Origin: Bagarius yarrelli
Lineage: Eukaryota; Chordata; Actinopteri; Siluriformes; Sisoridae
Assembly: GCA_005784505.1 (NCBI GenBank)
Contig: VCAZ01000070.1
Location: forward strand, 558,001 to 622,000
Direction: 5' to 3'
Length of the DNA stretch: 64,000 nucleotides
Below are positions 60,802-64,000 of the stretch, one piece after another. Numbering within the stretch: the first letter of the stretch is position 1; each line of letters begins with the position of its first letter. A model generated the notes under the pieces. That model worked only from the letters and a program-made list of their open reading frames with translations, did not search any database and was not told where the DNA came from. Both the position numbers and the translations under genes were made by a program.

Positions 60802-61720
60802 CAGAGACTGGTCGTGCCTTACACACCTCACGTTCACACTCCACATACATTCACACACAAACACTTAAGTAATCTAATACATATAGTTTATATAAACACC
60901 CCACAATTTGTAGGCACACACTCACACACACTCCTTTTTATGTTCAACTCATATCCCCGAAGACACAAACAGTGAAAACTTATTTCTCTGTCCTCTTTTT
61001 TTCTGCAACCAGAAAACCTCCTCCGCCAATCCCAACACGCTCCCCCGACACTCACACTAACACACTCACAGTCTCTACAGCCGCTTTCTGGTGTAAAATG
61101 AAAGGATTACGTGTCCTCGAGCTGTGACCTTCAGTTGACTTTAAGAAACAAGGACAGATGTGTGGGCATCAGAACACACTTTCACACTCGATCGTGCTTC
61201 AACATACTAGCACGACACACAGTACAACAAATAAATCCAGCCAAGGACCCATTCCTTTCCATGGACATTGAGTTATCCTGGAAATCCACAAGAAAAAATC
61301 TTCTGAGGACATAATATTCGTGAAAAGAAAGAAAGCCTAAAACTAAAAATGCAAAAATATATATATGGTTAAACAGAGAAGTTTTAGAAACATTTTATGA
61401 CTGTGCAAAGCTTTGATTAACACTTATTTAAATAAGACTTGTTACCTTTCCTGCTATTGGTGCGTTGAGTTAGTGCTGGTGGTATCCACGGTGACCAATG
61501 TTAGGTCCTCGTCTTGCTCACACAAACTCCATATATGGTATTGATTAATGTATTATTACTATTATTATGATTATTACTACTACTATTGTTGGATTTCTTT
61601 TTTCTTTTTTTGGCACTGCTGGAGAATGTGCAGAAAAAATGTAGTGCTTTTTTTTTCTTCTCTTGGTCATTCTGGATGAGTTGTTCTGAAAAGTCAATAA
61701 AACAAATCATTTTGTTAACA
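60802..61720 (+). other. prkar2a 3' UTR
   Basis: No repeats except short CA and ATT/ACT runs. It ends at the signal at 61696. Confidence 0.65.
61696..61701 (+). terminator. prkar2a poly(A) signal (AATAAA)
   Basis: Canonical hexamer followed by TTTTGTTAACATGTTTTGG, a U/GU-rich downstream element. Confidence 0.65.
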
Positions 61721-62146
61721 TGTTTTGGTTTTAAATGTGCTGTTTATATGTTACATACATTAAAGGATCCTGGTGATTTGTATTTTCCTGAAAATCCTGG
61801 ACTGCTTACTGTATCTGTGCAGAGGACAATTTAATGATCTTGTGGTTCTTCTGTCTCACAATGGGATTTAATGATCTCCCTTTAACCTGCTTCTTCAGGA
61901 GAAATTATGGCCTCAGATTCGAATGTAATGATTTTAATTACAGCACAATGTTCAGTTTCATTTTAAAAATCCACTTTTGATGGTTGGGGAGATCTCAAGG
62001 ACACTTCATCCTTGGGTGCATTTTGATATCCTTGTTCATGAAGAGCACAGGATACGGATACATGTCAGGCTTCCCAAGAGCGCTGATATAATTTACTGTG
62101 CAATTATGAATACCCTGGTGATCCACTCTTTAAATAGTAGCAACCA

Positions 62147-62913
62147 GGCCCGGTTCCTGCCAACCATAGAAGGGTGGGCAGACAGATATGCCAAGGGGGC
62201 AATATTTTAAAGGTGGGGTTATAAATACTCTATAGAAGTAAATGATGGAATAGCAAAAATATTGTTGTACTATTATTCTAGCTTGGGCTTTGTTAAGAAG
62301 ACGTATGTAAAGTTTGGGCCCAATAAAAATTTTATATTCCAGTAATATATTTTTTTTTTAATTTAGTAAACATTTATTAAAAATCTATGGAAGTAGTTGA
62401 TGTGTAGATAGATGGAATTTTTGAAGCACATTACTGTTGCCTGAGACACTAACCGGCTTTTTAGAAGGCAATAAAAATCCATGCATTGCATTTGGAAGCA
62501 AATATTTCCAGACTTTAGGAATAAATGTCTGTACCAGCTTTTCTGTAACGCTTGACAAACCAGCACCGCCTCGCCTTGCAAGTGAGGCACTCCATACTTA
62601 CATCCAATCAAAAACTGATTTGTTTTTAGCTTTGCCGGAGGTGGTGCTTAACCCAGGTGTTTCTGGTCTTCAGATTACAACTCAGCACCTTAACCATTGA
62701 GAGCCACCCTGGTACTGGGTTTTGTGCACCCCTTCTTCAAACCTCTCATCACACAGCCCACCTCAAACTTCTTTTATCAAATCATAAATTGACGAAAGAA
62801 AAAAAAAAACAGATTTGTATACCGCTGTCTTTACCAAAGTTTGATTGGGTGGGCAAAACCAACATTTGGCTGGGCTCAGCCCACCCCTGCCCAGGCCTAG
62901 AGCCAGTCCTGAT
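62147..62913. mobile_element. Possible DNA-transposon remnant with inverted ends
   Basis: The left end CAGGCCCGGTTCCTGCC..GGGTGGGCAG is roughly the reverse complement of the right end CCCACCCCTGCCCAGGCCTA..GCCAGTCCTG. No transposase is seen between them, so this rests on the ends alone. Confidence 0.35.
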
Positions 62914-63290
62914 AGCAACATAGTAGTGACCCAGAAATTTTTAATCAATTTATTATATGCCTGTAACTTCATGATTCGCATTAGTCCATAACCCCTAATA
63001 AGCCATATTTTGAGTGCAGGGTTATTTTTCTGTAATTCTAATTAATAAATCGAACAGTCACCTCTCTTGAATTCTACTATAGATTTTTTGGAAAGGCTGA
63101 GGAATCGGATACTTATGCTGACTAAAGACGAGGCGGAAAATAAAATGCTAGACATTATCCCGTGCTTTTCCCATCTCATAACGATTCTCGTTAACTCACA
63201 CTCTTATGTATGTTTCCAATGAACAGATTAATCTACATTCTGGAACATACACACTGCATTGGTAATGTCTGCTCTGACGGAGAACTTAAA

Positions 63291-63507
63291 CATTTACAGC
63301 ATTTGGCAGACCTCTTATCCAGAGCAACTACATTTATCTCTTTTATACACCTGACAATTGGGGGTTAAGGGCCTTGATCAGGGATCCAGCTGTGGTGGCC
63401 TGGTGGAGCTGGGAATCAACACATTCTTCGGTTTGGTAGTCCAACACCTTAACTTCTTCCCACACCGGGATGGTAGTCAAAACACCTTAACCATGAGCCA
63501 CCACTTT
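63291..63507 (-). repeat. tRNA-derived SINE copy, reversed
   Basis: ACAGCATTTGGCAGACC, TTATCCAGAGCAACTACATT, GGGGGTTAAGGGCCTTGATC and, at the right, CACCTTAACCATGAGCCACC. It includes a short duplication of the head near 63430-63490. Confidence 0.88.
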
Positions 63508-64000
63508 AAACCTTATATATTGAGTAAAATAGTTTTTATAATAGTTATTTTTATATTTATTTTACATATCGAATGAATATAATGTGGTGTGCCAACAGCT
63601 GGCGCTTAATCTATTTAGTACATGTTTAGTTTTGTAAATTTTAATATAAATAATTAATTGTATTCACTTTCATCTTTCTAATAAAGATCACAGCACAGCG
63701 GTGAGGTATTTATTATCTGATGAAGCCTCCTATACGCAGAGGGCGTCTGTGGGTTCAGAGTCTCTCAGATCAAGACGTCGGTTTTTTACATTTTACATAT
63801 TTAAACAAAACGCCATAGCCGCGGTGACAACAACAACTGTTTGAATCTGTCAAATAATACGAGAGAAACGGCGTGTAAAGTTTTATTTGATTTCTGGGAA
63901 GCGGGATGGTGAATTAATCTCACAAGGATCGTTTGTCTCTTGATAACATGTTGGGTTCTGACATGCAGTGTGTGACCACGGAAAGAAAAGAGGAAGAAAA

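Larger units (their letters stand above)
61721..64000. other. Gene-free downstream DNA
   Basis: Contains a possible DNA-element remnant (62147-62913), a reversed SINE and a SINE head fragment near 62640-62712. No coding sequence is recognised before the window ends. Confidence 0.65.

Noticed and set aside
63592..63605. CTCF-like CCAACAGCTGGCGC
   Set aside because: Two mismatches, one in the central G; too weak to list as a feature.

Overview
The window is a piece of a teleost fish nuclear genome. It has long introns with canonical GT-AG borders, dense GT/GA/AT microsatellites, tRNA-derived fish SINEs, DANA-like SINEs, remnants of hAT and Tc1/mariner DNA transposons, and two vertebrate genes read on the + strand. 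The repeat mix suggests an ostariophysan fish (catfish, characin or carp relatives), but I cannot name the species. Layout: 1-2830 is gene-poor upstream DNA. 2835-4030 holds a GA microsatellite, a candidate 5' UTR exon and a GC-rich promoter with a perfect cAMP response element. 4031-31877 is mgll (monoacylglycerol lipase), seven coding exons over 28 kb, followed by a 3' UTR that may run to about 34.63 kb. 34.6-37.7 kb is intergenic and holds one exact and one weaker CTCF-type motif. 37.74-39.24 kb is the CpG-rich promoter and 5' UTR of the next gene. 39239-60801 is prkar2a (type II regulatory subunit of protein kinase A), ten coding exons over 21.6 kb, with a 15.4-kb first intron. Its 3' UTR ends near 61.72 kb. 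The last 2.3 kb holds only repeat remnants. All splice phases agree from exon to exon, and both proteins align along nearly their full length with their vertebrate families. The genes act in linked signalling. PKA drives phosphorylation of hormone-sensitive lipase and perilipin, and MGLL finishes triglyceride breakdown and also degrades the endocannabinoid 2-AG. RII subunits hold PKA at AKAP scaffolds. The CRE upstream of mgll therefore makes cAMP control a testable idea, nothing more. The main surprises are three reading-frame breaks in otherwise intact coding sequence: one missing base at the start of mgll exon 1, one missing base in prkar2a exon 9 just before the cAMP-contacting arginine of site B, and a net five-base shortage in prkar2a exon 10. 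Base-calling or assembly errors are the simplest explanation for the two single-base losses, since both sit in short homopolymers, but real lesions are not excluded. Other points are a 36-nt exon carrying the RII autophosphorylation site whose polypyrimidine tract is a TC microsatellite, two MITE-like families each present twice, a degenerate BED-finger transposase, an 18-bp minisatellite, and a promoter-like cluster inside prkar2a intron 1. I found no CRISPR, bacterial or viral system and no convincing undescribed system.
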